64,000 nt of DNA from Aminobacter carboxidus (GTDB lineage: Bacteria; Pseudomonadota; Alphaproteobacteria; Rhizobiales; Rhizobiaceae), in assembly GCF_014863355.1 (NCBI RefSeq), contig NZ_JACZEP010000006.1, positions 310,001 through 374,000 on the forward strand, in the 5' to 3' direction. Under the pieces are notes generated by a model, which saw only the letters and a program-made list of their open reading frames with translations, did no database searches and was not told the origin of the DNA. Made by a program: the position numbers and the translations under genes. Shown here in pieces: positions 17,474 to 26,264 of the stretch; the first letter of the stretch is position 1; each line of letters opens with the position of its first letter.

Positions 17474-18267
17474 CAGTGGGCATGCCCCTGCTCGTCTGCG
17501 CGGACTTGCGCAAAACCTTCAATGCCGGCCTTGCCGGCGCGCGACCGGCATTGAACGGGGTGGATCTGGCGCTCAATCGCGGCGACTTCGTCGTGATCAT
17601 CGGCTCGAACGGCGCCGGCAAATCGACGCTGCTCAACACCATCGCGGGTGCAATCGAGCCGGATGGCGGCTCGATCTCGCTGGACTACCAGGATATTACA
17701 CGCCTCGCACAGCATCGTCGGGCGGGCATGATCGCGCGGGTGTTCCAGGACCCGATGATCGGTACCGCGGCGGCGATGACAATCGAGGAAAACCTGGCCT
17801 TGGCCGAACAGCGCGGGCAACGCAGGGGCTTTGGGCGCCATCTCGACGGTGCCAAGCGCGACCGCTACAGAGAGCGGCTCGCCGGCCTGTCACTCGGCAT
17901 GGAAGACCGGCTGTCGACGCCGGTAGCCCAGCTCTCCGGCGGGCAGCGCCAGGCCTTGTCCCTGATCATGGCGTCGTTGTCGCGACCCTCCCTGCTGTTG
18001 CTCGACGAGCATACGGCAGCATTGGATCCGCGCACCGCCGACCTGATCATGGCGACGACCTTGCGGATCGTCGCCGAGCAGTCGCTGACCACGCTGATGG
18101 TCACCCACAACATGCGCCAGGCGATCGAGACCGGCAACCGGCTGGTCATGATGGATGCCGGTCGCATCCGCGACGATATCGGCGGCAGCGAGAAGGCAAG
18201 ACTCACGCCTGCCGATCTCGTCGAGAAGTTCAGAATCGAAAACGACCGCATGTTGCTCGGAACCTGA
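17458..18267 (+). CDS. ABC transporter ATP-binding protein
   Basis: 269 residues. Walker A GSNGAGKST, ABC signature LSGGQRQAL, Walker B LLLLDEHTAALD and H-loop VTHNM are all intact. It overlaps the end of the substrate-binding protein gene by 16 bases and is followed by the permease after three bases, so the three are one operon. The DEHTAALDP variant of Walker B is usual for ATPases paired with PF04392 binding proteins. The ATG at 17458 is used; an internal ATG at 17482 is possible. Confidence 0.93.
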   Translation: MAAQVTVGMPLLVCADLRKTFNAGLAGARPALNGVDLALNRGDFVVIIGSNGAGKSTLLNTIAGAIEPDGGSISLDYQDITRLAQHRRAGMIARVFQDPMIGTAAAMTIEENLALAEQRGQRRGFGRHLDGAKRDRYRERLAGLSLGMEDRLSTPVAQLSGGQRQALSLIMASLSRPSLLLLDEHTAALDPRTADLIMATTLRIVAEQSLTTLMVTHNMRQAIETGNRLVMMDAGRIRDDIGGSEKARLTPADLVEKFRIENDRMLLGT

Positions 18268-18270
18268 CCA

Positions 18271-19173
18271 ATGGACGTGATCCACGCCTATCTCAATCTC
18301 GTGCCGGTGACGCTGTCACAAAGCCTCATCTATTCGTTCCTGGTGCTCGGCATCATGATCCCGTTCCGCTTGCTGAGCTTTCCTGATCTGACCAGCGAAG
18401 GTGCATTTCCGCTTGGCGGCTGCGTCTGCGCGACACTTTTGCTGGCGGGATATCCGCCGCTGTTGGCAACCGTGGTCGCGATGCTCGCCGGCGTCGGAGC
18501 CGGCGCGGCAACCGCGCTGGTGCATCTACGTTTTCGCATCAATTCGCTGTTGGCCGGCATCCTGGTCTTCACCGCGCTCTACAGCGTGAACATGCGCATT
18601 CTCGGCCGTTCGAACATCGCCTTGTTCAACACCGACAACATCTTCACCCAGATCAACCCGGCCATCCTCACCGACGTTCGGCTGCAGGTCGCGACATTCG
18701 CCGTGCTGATCGTCGTGGCCCTGGTCGCATTGCGCTGGTACCTGGCCACGCAAGCGGGAGCGGCGCTGCGCGTCATCGGGATCAATCCGGAGCTGGCGCC
18801 ATCGCTCGGCATCAGCATCTGGACATACACGATCGTCGGATTGGGTGTTGCCTCTGGCCTGACCGCGCTTGGCGGCGCGCTCATCGTGCAATTGCAGGGC
18901 TATGCCGATGTCGGCATGGGCACAGGCATCCTGATCAACGGCCTCGCCTCGCTGGTCATCGGCGAAACGATTACCGGACGGCAGACCGTGACCCGGCAAT
19001 TGCTGGCACCTGTTGTCGGTGCAGTGGTCTATTATCAGCTCGTGTCATTGGCGCTGTCGCTCGGGCTACAGCCAAGCGACCTCAAGGTCGTGACAGCCGG
19101 CTTCGTGCTGGTGACGTTGGGCCTTCCCATGCTGCGCGGACGCAGCGCCATGCGCGAAACCATGCGGGCATAA
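18271..19173 (+). CDS. ABC transporter permease (branched-chain/TrpY-like)
   Basis: 300 residues with eight or more membrane helices; PF02653-type permease core including SFPDLTSEGAFPLGG near the N-terminus and GINPELAPSLGIS in the cytoplasmic loop. It is the only permease in the operon and would act as a homodimer with the preceding ATPase and binding protein. The pattern DLTSEGAFPLGG is shared with the permeases of PF04392 systems. Convergent with the taurine-type permease gene, with 27 bp between. Confidence 0.9.
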   Translation: MDVIHAYLNLVPVTLSQSLIYSFLVLGIMIPFRLLSFPDLTSEGAFPLGGCVCATLLLAGYPPLLATVVAMLAGVGAGAATALVHLRFRINSLLAGILVFTALYSVNMRILGRSNIALFNTDNIFTQINPAILTDVRLQVATFAVLIVVALVALRWYLATQAGAALRVIGINPELAPSLGISIWTYTIVGLGVASGLTALGGALIVQLQGYADVGMGTGILINGLASLVIGETITGRQTVTRQLLAPVVGAVVYYQLVSLALSLGLQPSDLKVVTAGFVLVTLGLPMLRGRSAMRETMRA

Positions 19174-19200
19174 GCGCTGAGCCGCAGCCTGGGCCGACCG

Positions 19201-20052
19201 CTAGTCGCGGCCGGCCCAGGGCACCAGCCGGAACTCCAGCCGGCGCAGGCCGAATTCGAGCACGAAGGCGACGGCGGCGATGACCAATATGGCCATGACG
19301 ACGACGTCGGTGACGAGGAATTGCGCCGCCGACTGGATCATGAAGCCGAGGCCGCGCGTCGCAGCCACCAGTTCGGCGGCGACAAGCGTGGTCCAGCCGG
19401 CGCCGAGCGCGATGCGCAGGCCGGTGAGGATCGACGGCAAGGCACTGGGCAGGACGACGAAGCGGATGGCTTGCCGGCGCGACGCCCGGGCAGCACTGAG
19501 GCGATCCTGCTGGACGCCACGCACGCCGGAGGCCGTCGACAGCGCAATCGGCGCCACCATGGCAATCGCGATGACCAGCACCTTGGCCTCTTCACCAATG
19601 CCGAACCAGATGATGATGATGAGCGGCAAATAAGCGAGCGGCGGGATCAGCCGCAGGAACTCGAGCACCGAATCGATGATGCCGCGGCCGATGCGGCTGG
19701 CCCCGATGGCAAGGCCGACCGGGATGCCGACCAGCGTTGCTGCCAGCAGTGCTGCAAAGACACGGCCGAGCGAGGCCAGCAGGTGCTGGAGAAGCGTCGC
19801 ATCGACGAAGCCCTGGCTGGCGACCTTCCAGAACTTGGCGAGCACGTCCTGCGGCGGCGGCAGGAACAGGGGCGCGACCAGCCCGAGCCTGGTGACGAGG
19901 GTCCAGGCGAGCAGCGCAACCAGGATCGTGATGACGCTGATCGTGCGCGACGACAGTTCGTGGCGGGGCATTTCGCGGCGCGGCCATGGTGCCGTCGATC
20001 GCTCGATTTCGGCAAGCTGGCGCCGGCCACGTTCGACCTGGAGAAGGGTCAT
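19201..20052 (-). CDS. Taurine/nitrate-type ABC transporter permease (TauC/SsuC-like)
   Basis: 283 residues, about 30 longer than E. coli TauC at the N-terminus. Six membrane helices and the EAA loop ALSTASGVRGVQQDRLSAAR followed by VLPSALPSILTGLRIALG identify the binding-protein-dependent permease; LFLPPPQDVLAKFW is typical of TauC/SsuC. Its start overlaps by four bases the 3' end of a broken ATPase gene, and no binding protein (TauA) is found in the window. The permease itself looks intact, but without a working local ATPase it is probably non-functional or on the way to loss. Confidence 0.88.
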   Translation of the reverse strand: MTLLQVERGRRQLAEIERSTAPWPRREMPRHELSSRTISVITILVALLAWTLVTRLGLVAPLFLPPPQDVLAKFWKVASQGFVDATLLQHLLASLGRVFAALLAATLVGIPVGLAIGASRIGRGIIDSVLEFLRLIPPLAYLPLIIIIWFGIGEEAKVLVIAIAMVAPIALSTASGVRGVQQDRLSAARASRRQAIRFVVLPSALPSILTGLRIALGAGWTTLVAAELVAATRGLGFMIQSAAQFLVTDVVVMAILVIAAVAFVLEFGLRRLEFRLVPWAGRD

Positions 20053-20520
20053 GCCGGCTCTCCCTCAAAGATCGCGTCGGCAAGTTCGGCTCGCGCCTCG
20101 ACGAAGGCCGGATCGGCCTTGATCGAGCGAACGGGCTCGCCGGCGGCATAACGCCGGCTGAAGCCGGCCTCGATGCTTTGGGCAATGCGGCCGGGGTCGG
20201 GCGCCATGACGACGACACGGGTGCCGAGCAGCAGCGCTTCCTCGATGCCGTGGGTGACCATCAAGACGCCAAGATTGCCCGGCGCCCAGATGTCGAGCAG
20301 CAGCGTCTGCATGCGCTCGCGGGTCAGCGCATCGAGCGCGCCGAGCGGTTCGTCCATCAAAAGGAAGTCGGGTTCGGCGGCGAGCGCGCGGGCCAAGGCC
20401 GACGCGCTGGCGCATGCCGCCCGACATCTCCCACACAGGCTTGTCGCCGAGGCCTTCGAGCCGGACACGCTTGCGCAATGCGTTGGCGATGGCGCTACGC
20501 TGCCCTGCCGAACGGCAGCC
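20049..20520 (-). pseudogene. Remnant of a taurine-type ABC ATPase (tauB-like)
   Basis: Two adjoining frames make the C-terminal 60 percent of a TauB-like ATPase. Upstream frame: RLEGLGDKPVWEMSGGMRQRV (signature region, about 20401-20466); downstream frame: ARALAAEPDFLLMDEPLGALD through the H-loop VTHGIEE to the stop at 20049. An extra base near 20392-20395 (CCAAGG where CAAGG would keep frame) breaks the gene in the signature. The first hundred or so residues, including Walker A, are absent; at about 20520 similarity stops and the DUF982 gene begins at 20543. The 3' end still overlaps the permease start by ATGA, showing the ancestral operon. Confidence 0.85.
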
Positions 20521-20542
20521 ATCGGTCAGACAGCCTCGGAGA

Positions 20543-20788
20543 TCAGACCCTGATGCCGATCTCGTCAGCGGCGGCGATGAAGGCGCGCTTGGCCGCCTCG
20601 CGCGTGCGGGTGCCGGCCAAGGCTGCGGAGACCGTTTCGACCGCCTCGCGGTAAAGCGGGCCGCTGCGCTTGGCATGCGGCCAGTCGACCAGCGCTTCAT
20701 AAGCACCCTTGACGGTCGCCACCTCGCGCTGGGTGCTTTCCGCCCCGATGCGGATCTGGACGGGGCTATCGAAGAGCATGCGATCCAT
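20543..20788 (-). CDS. DUF982 small protein
   Basis: 81 residues from an ATG at 20788 preceded by CGGAGGATCGCC, a good ribosome site. Starts MDRMLFDSPVQIRIG, has the conserved block AYEALVDWPHAKRSGPLYREAVE and ends with AAKRAFIAAADEIGIRV. This is the DUF982 pattern, a family nearly confined to rhizobia, usually as scattered single small genes of unknown function. It lies directly against the broken tauB remnant, and may have been the element joined to it by the rearrangement that removed the 5' part of that gene. Confidence 0.8.
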   Translation of the reverse strand: MDRMLFDSPVQIRIGAESTQREVATVKGAYEALVDWPHAKRSGPLYREAVETVSAALAGTRTREAAKRAFIAAADEIGIRV

Positions 20789-20968
20789 GGCGATCCTCCG
20801 AGGTTGATTGCGTCCAACAACGCTCCGAAGCAACTCGGGTTCCCTGGCTGCGGCGTAGCACACGCCGCTTCTTCGCCCCGTTACGTTCCGGCGCCAGTGG
20901 GGGTCGCAAGGCGTTGCCGGATCGCCTGGGGCATCGTAGCTTGTTGGCGAAGCGATTTGGGGGTGCAC

Positions 20969-22093
20969 ATGCGATCCACGAACCCAATCACCGCAGGCAT
21001 GCCGGGCAAGATGCCGGCATACGCCCCTCCCAAACGACACCTCACCGCCCTCGCTTTTTGCCTGCTGCTGCCCGTCACCGCCTGCCAGAAGCAGGAAGCG
21101 GCGGAACGGCAGCCGATCGTCGTGCGCTCGGTCGAGGTGAAGCTGTCCGACTATGCGCCGTCGACGTCGCTGACCGGTGTCATTGCCGCGCGGACGCTGA
21201 ACAATCTGTCGTTTCAGGTCGGTGGCCGGGTCGCCGAACGTAGCGTCGACATCGGCCAGCGCGTGACCAAGGGCCAGGTTCTGGCCCGGCTCGACCCGCG
21301 GGAGCAGCAGTCGGATGTGCGGGCGGCTCAAGCCAGCCTCTACGCCGCGCAGGCGCAGCTCAAGCAGGCCACTGCCGCATTCGACCGGCAAAAGACGCTG
21401 CTTGCCCAAGGCTTCACCACCCGGCGCGACTACGACCAGGCCGATCAAGCGCAACGCGTCGCCCAAAGCGGTGTGGAAGCAGCACAAAGCCAGATGGGCA
21501 ACGCCGAGGACCGGCTGACCTATACCGAGCTGAAGGCCAGCGCCGACGGCGTGGTGACGGCGCGGACGATCGAGGTCGGCCAGGTGGTGCAGGCGGCGCA
21601 GACGGTTTTCACCGTCGCCGAGGACGGCGACCGCGACGCCGTTTTCAATGTCGACGAGGCGCTGGTGGCGCGCAACCCGGTGGCGCCCGACGTGATGATC
21701 GCGCTGATTTCGGACCCGCGCATCAAGGCCCCGGGGCAGGTGCGCGAGGTGTCGCCGGCGGTCGATCCGGCATCAGGCTCGATCCGGGTCAAGGTGATGG
21801 TGCCTAACACGCCGATCGAGATGCCGCTGGGGGCGGCGATAACAGGCACGATCGTGTCGAAGCCTCAGCCGGCAATCGTGCTGCCCTGGCAGGCGCTGAT
21901 GTCGGATGCGGGCAAGCCGGCGGTCTGGACCATCGACCCCGCGACAAAGGCGGTGGCGCTGGCGGCGATCGAGGTGCAATCATTCGCCTCGGGCGTCGTC
22001 GTCGTGGCCAAGGGACTGGAGGTCGGACAATCGGTCGTCGCCCAGGGCGGCCAGTTGCTCAGTCCCGGCCAGGTGGTGGAGGTGGCGCCATGA
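20969..22093 (+). CDS. RND efflux periplasmic adaptor, lipoprotein (first)
   Basis: 374 residues from the ATG at 20969 after TTGGGGG; ATGs at 20999 and 21011 are also in frame. A lipobox LLPVTAC follows a hydrophobic stretch, so the protein is a lipid-anchored membrane-fusion protein. Order: beta-barrel/lipoyl half VGGRVAERSVDIGQRVTKGQ, a long alanine/glutamine-rich coiled-coil hairpin (about 105-175), second lipoyl half, then the membrane-proximal domain. It links the inner-membrane pump to an outer-membrane channel. The stop overlaps the next adaptor gene by ATGA. Two adaptors followed by one pump is a recognised RND operon layout. Confidence 0.9.
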   Translation: MRSTNPITAGMPGKMPAYAPPKRHLTALAFCLLLPVTACQKQEAAERQPIVVRSVEVKLSDYAPSTSLTGVIAARTLNNLSFQVGGRVAERSVDIGQRVTKGQVLARLDPREQQSDVRAAQASLYAAQAQLKQATAAFDRQKTLLAQGFTTRRDYDQADQAQRVAQSGVEAAQSQMGNAEDRLTYTELKASADGVVTARTIEVGQVVQAAQTVFTVAEDGDRDAVFNVDEALVARNPVAPDVMIALISDPRIKAPGQVREVSPAVDPASGSIRVKVMVPNTPIEMPLGAAITGTIVSKPQPAIVLPWQALMSDAGKPAVWTIDPATKAVALAAIEVQSFASGVVVVAKGLEVGQSVVAQGGQLLSPGQVVEVAP

Positions 22094-23157
22094 GACCGAA
22101 GACAAGCATGTTCGCCCTCGTGTCGCTGCTCGCGCTTGCCGCCTGCAGCGAAGCCGACGCCCCGCCTCCCGAAGTCATCCGGCCGGTGCTGTCGACGGTC
22201 GTCGAACCGCATGGCCAGACCGCGCAAGGCTTTGCCGGCACGATCCAGCCCGAATTCTCTGCCGATCTCGCCTTCCGCCTGCTCGGGCGGCTAGTGGCGC
22301 GCGACGTCGGCGTCGGCGACATGGTGGCGAAAGGCGAGACGCTGGCGGCGATCGACCCGCTGGCGCTCGAGCTGGCAGCGCAGGCGGCGCGCGCGGATCT
22401 CTCGACCGCCGAAGCGCAATTCGCCAATGCGGCTGCCAGCGAAGAACGGCAGCGTAGCTTGCTGGCCGAAGCAAACACCTCTCAGGCGGTCTACGATTCG
22501 GCCAAGCAGTCACTGGATTCAGCGGCGGCCAATGTGGAACGGGCGCGCGCCGCACTGGCCAAATCGGAAGAGCAGCTCGGCTATGCCAGGCTGTTCTCCG
22601 ACTTCGACGGCATCGTCACCGCGGTCGGCGCTGAGGTCGGCCAGACGGTCTCACCGGGACAGATGGTGGTGACGGTGGCGCGCTCGGACGCCCGCGAGGC
22701 AGTCGTCGACGTTCCCGACCAGATGGCGATCAGTCTCCGCGACGGCGACGAATTCGAGGTGGCGTTGCAGATGCTGCCCTCGCTGCGGGCCAAGGCCCAT
22801 GTCCGCGAGATCGCGCCACAGGCGGACGCGGCGACGCGCACGCGCCGGGTGCGGCTGGTGCTGAGCGAGCCGCCGACAGCCTTCCGCCTGGGCTCGACGG
22901 TGACGGCGACCAGGGTGTCGTCGGCAAGCGAGACCATCGACCTGCCGATTTCGGCATTGCTGGAAAAGGGCGGCAAGAGCTTCGTCTGGGTGGTCGACCC
23001 CAGCGCGTCGACAGTCTCCATGCAGGGCGTGGAGGTGATGGCAAAGGCTAGCGAAAGCGTCACCGTGGACGGCTTGAAGGCCGGAACACGGGTGGTGACA
23101 GCTGGGGTCAACAGCCTCGCAGAAGGCCAGAAGGTCCGCATTCCGGAGGGGGCATAG
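22090..23157 (+). CDS. RND efflux periplasmic adaptor, lipoprotein (second)
   Basis: 355 residues beginning MRPKTSMFALVSLLALAAC, a short lipoprotein signal with lipobox LALAAC. HlyD/MFP organisation: lipoyl halves around FRLLGRLVARDVGVGDMVAKG and SDFDGIVTAVGAEVGQTVSPGQ, coiled coil rich in A/E/Q between them. It overlaps the first adaptor gene by four bases and is followed one base later by the pump GTG, so all three are one transcript. The two adaptors may form a mixed hexamer. Confidence 0.92.
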   Translation: MRPKTSMFALVSLLALAACSEADAPPPEVIRPVLSTVVEPHGQTAQGFAGTIQPEFSADLAFRLLGRLVARDVGVGDMVAKGETLAAIDPLALELAAQAARADLSTAEAQFANAAASEERQRSLLAEANTSQAVYDSAKQSLDSAAANVERARAALAKSEEQLGYARLFSDFDGIVTAVGAEVGQTVSPGQMVVTVARSDAREAVVDVPDQMAISLRDGDEFEVALQMLPSLRAKAHVREIAPQADAATRTRRVRLVLSEPPTAFRLGSTVTATRVSSASETIDLPISALLEKGGKSFVWVVDPSASTVSMQGVEVMAKASESVTVDGLKAGTRVVTAGVNSLAEGQKVRIPEGA

Positions 23158-23158
23158 C

Positions 23159-26100
23159 GTGAAGGGTTTCAATCTTTCCGACTGGGCGCTGAACCATCGT
23201 TCCCTGGTCTGGTATTTCATGCTGATCTTCACCGTCGCCGGCGTTTTCGCCTATCTCAATCTCGGCCGCGAGGAAGACCCCAGCTTTACCATCAAGACGA
23301 TGCTGATCCAGGCCAACTGGCCGGGCGCCTCGGTCGACGAAACGACAAGGCAGGTGACCGACAGGATCGAAAAGAAGCTCGAGGAGCTGGAAAACCTCGA
23401 CTTCAGCCGCAGCGTGACGACAGCCGGCCAGACCATCATCTTCGTCAATCTCAAGCCCACCACCAAGGCGCGCGACGTGGTCCCGACCTGGGTGCAGGTC
23501 CGCAACATGGTCAACGACCTCAGGCCGAACTTCCCGCAAGGGGTGCAAGGGCCGTTTTTCAACGACCGCTTCGGCGACGTGTTCGGCAACATCTATGCCT
23601 TTACGTCGGACGGGCTGTCGATGCGCCAGCTGCGCGACTATATCGAGATGGTGCGCACGCGCATCCTGACCATCCCCAACGCCGGCAAGGTCGAACTGAT
23701 CGGCGCGCAGGACGAGGTCATCTATCTCGAATTCTCGACGCGCCAGATCGCGGCACTCGGGCTCAACCAGCAGGCGGTCGTCGCCAGCCTGCAGGCACAG
23801 AACGCGGTGTCGCCGTCGGGTGTCATCCAGGCTGGACCGGAGCGCATCGCGGTGCGCGTCGGCGGCCAGTTCGCCTCCGAGGAGAGCCTGAAGGCGATCA
23901 ACCTCAGGGTCAACGACCGCTTCTTCCGGCTGAGCGACGTCGCCACCATCAGCCGTGGTTATGTCGACCCGCCGACATCTTTGTTTCGCGTCAATGGCGA
24001 GCCGGCGATCGGGCTCGCCATCGGCATGAAGCCGAACGCCAACCTGCTCGAGTTCGGCGAAGCGCTGAAGGCCCTCATGACGCAGGTGACCGGCGAGTTG
24101 CCAGTCGGCATCGGCGTGCACCAGGTCGCCGACCAGCCTGTCATCGTCGAGCACGCGGTGTCGGGCTTCACCCGCGCGCTGTTCGAGGCGGTCGCCATCG
24201 TGCTCGCTGTCTCCTTCATCAGCCTCGGCATGCGTGCCGGCTTCGTGGTGGCGCTGTCGATCCCGCTGGTTCTGGCGATCACCTTCCTGGTCATGGCCTA
24301 TATGGGCATTTCGCTGCAGCGCATCTCGCTGGGCGCGCTGATCATCGCACTCGGCCTGCTTGTCGATGACGCGATGATCGCCGTCGAGATGATGGTGGCC
24401 CGGCTGGAAGTGGGTGACTCGCTTAGAAAGGCCGCCACCTACGTCTACACCTCGACCGCGTTTCCGATGCTGACCGGCACGCTGGTGACGGTCGCCGGCT
24501 TCATCCCGATTGGCCTCAACACCAGCCAGGCCGGTGAGTACACCTACACGCTGTTCGTGGTCATCGCCGTGTCACTGCTGCTGTCCTGGATCGTGGCGGT
24601 GCTGTTTGCGCCGCTGCTGGGCGTGACGCTGCTGCCGGCGACGATGAAGAAACATAACGAGCGCCCAAGCCGCTTTGCATCGGGCTTCTCGCGCCTGCTG
24701 CGTCTCGCCGTGCGCCGGCACTGGCTCACCATTGTCGCCACCGTCGTCGCCTTCGTGCTGTCGGTGGTGGGGCTGACCTTGGTGCAGCAGCAATTCTTCC
24801 CGCCGTCCGACCGGCCCGAGCTGATCGTCGACTGGAACCTGCCGCAAAACAGCTCGATCGCCGAGACCCGGGCTCAGATCGAGCGCTTCGAGGAAGTGGC
24901 GCTGAACGGCAACGCCGACATCGACCACTGGAGTTCCTATATCGGCCAGGGCGCGGTGCGTTTCGTGCTGGCCTATGACGTGCAGCCGGCCAACCCCTAT
25001 TTCGGCCAGACCGTGATCGTGACCAAGGACCTCGAAGCACGCCACAGGGTGCAGCCGGCGATCGAAAAGATCCTGCGCGAGCAGTTTGTCGGCACCGATA
25101 CCTACGTCAAGACGCTGGAACTCGGCCCGCCGGTGGGCCGGCCGGTGCAGTACCGCATCAGCGGCCCCGAGGTGCAGACGGTGCGGACGCTGTCGCAGCA
25201 GCTCGCCGGCGTCATTTCGGCCAACGCCAAGCTGCAGGCGCCAGGCTTCGACTGGAACGAGCCGGAGCGCGTGCTGAAGGTCGAGGTGCTGCAGGACAAG
25301 GCGCGACAGCTCGGCATCACCTCCGAAGACATCGCCAGCGCCATGAACAGCGTTGTCGGCGGCGTGGCGATCACCCAGGTGCGCGACGCCACCTACCTGA
25401 TCAATGTCGTGGTGCGGGCCCAGGATGCCGAACGCGGCTCGATCGAAACGCTGCGCAACCTGCAAATCCCGACCGGAGGCGGCGAATCCATCCCACTCGC
25501 GACGGTTGCCGACTTCCGCTACGAGATCGAGCAGCCGACGGTCTGGCGCCGCAGTCGCCTGCCCACCATCACCGTCAAGGCGGGCATGGTCGGCAACGCC
25601 CTACCCGACACGGTGGTCGCCGAACTCAAGCCATCGATCGACGACTTCGCTGCCAAGCTGCCCGACGGCTACACGGTGGTGACAGGCGGCTCTGTCGAGG
25701 AAAGCGCCAACAGCCAGGGACCTATCATCGCCGTAGTGCCACTGATGCTGTTCATCATGGCAACCGTGCTGATGCTGCAGTTGCAGAGCTTCCAGCGGCT
25801 GTTTCTGGTGGTGGCTGTCGCACCGCTCGGCCTGATCGGCGTGGTGGCGGCATTGCTGCCGACGGGCCAACCGCTTGGCTTCGTTGCGATCCTGGGCGTT
25901 CTGGCACTGGTCGGCATCCTGATCCGCAACTCGGTAATCCTGATCGTGCAGATCGAGGAGCTGATATCAACGGGCACCGACCGGTGGCACGCGGTGATCG
26001 AGGCGTCGGAACACCGCATGCGGCCAATCGCGCTGACCGCCGCCGCCGCCAGCCTGGCGCTGATCCCGATCGCGCGCGAGGTGTTCTGGGCGCCGATGGC

Positions 26101-26245
26101 CTATGCGATGATGGGCGGCATCCTGGCCGGCACGGCGATCACCCTGCTGTTCTTGCCGGCACTGTATGTCACCTGGTTCAGGCTCAAGGAACCTGATGAA
26201 GGCGACAACGCCACGACCGAAGCGATGGAGCCGCCGGCCGCATAG
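23159..26245 (+). CDS. RND efflux pump permease (AcrB/MexB superfamily)
   Basis: 1028 residues from a GTG at 23159, the usual length. Twelve membrane helices with two large periplasmic loops; the proton-relay pair is in GLLVDDAMIAVEMM (Asp at about 403-404). N-terminus LNHRSLVWYFMLIF and the motif REEDPSFTIKTML fit the VexB/AcrB-like HAE group found with two adaptors. It exports drugs, solvents or metabolites using the proton gradient. No outer-membrane factor gene and no regulator are in the operon, so TolC must be encoded elsewhere. The gene ends 19 bp before the convergent ABC importer genes. Confidence 0.95.
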   Translation: MKGFNLSDWALNHRSLVWYFMLIFTVAGVFAYLNLGREEDPSFTIKTMLIQANWPGASVDETTRQVTDRIEKKLEELENLDFSRSVTTAGQTIIFVNLKPTTKARDVVPTWVQVRNMVNDLRPNFPQGVQGPFFNDRFGDVFGNIYAFTSDGLSMRQLRDYIEMVRTRILTIPNAGKVELIGAQDEVIYLEFSTRQIAALGLNQQAVVASLQAQNAVSPSGVIQAGPERIAVRVGGQFASEESLKAINLRVNDRFFRLSDVATISRGYVDPPTSLFRVNGEPAIGLAIGMKPNANLLEFGEALKALMTQVTGELPVGIGVHQVADQPVIVEHAVSGFTRALFEAVAIVLAVSFISLGMRAGFVVALSIPLVLAITFLVMAYMGISLQRISLGALIIALGLLVDDAMIAVEMMVARLEVGDSLRKAATYVYTSTAFPMLTGTLVTVAGFIPIGLNTSQAGEYTYTLFVVIAVSLLLSWIVAVLFAPLLGVTLLPATMKKHNERPSRFASGFSRLLRLAVRRHWLTIVATVVAFVLSVVGLTLVQQQFFPPSDRPELIVDWNLPQNSSIAETRAQIERFEEVALNGNADIDHWSSYIGQGAVRFVLAYDVQPANPYFGQTVIVTKDLEARHRVQPAIEKILREQFVGTDTYVKTLELGPPVGRPVQYRISGPEVQTVRTLSQQLAGVISANAKLQAPGFDWNEPERVLKVEVLQDKARQLGITSEDIASAMNSVVGGVAITQVRDATYLINVVVRAQDAERGSIETLRNLQIPTGGGESIPLATVADFRYEIEQPTVWRRSRLPTITVKAGMVGNALPDTVVAELKPSIDDFAAKLPDGYTVVTGGSVEESANSQGPIIAVVPLMLFIMATVLMLQLQSFQRLFLVVAVAPLGLIGVVAALLPTGQPLGFVAILGVLALVGILIRNSVILIVQIEELISTGTDRWHAVIEASEHRMRPIALTAAAASLALIPIAREVFWAPMAYAMMGGILAGTAITLLFLPALYVTWFRLKEPDEGDNATTEAMEPPAA

Positions 26246-26264
26246 AGGCTGCCGGCTTAAGCTA

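Noticed and set aside
20414-20968. Extension of the first RND adaptor frame upstream
   Set aside because: It reads antisense through the DUF982 gene and tauB remnant; the lipoprotein signal sets the start at 20969 or slightly later.
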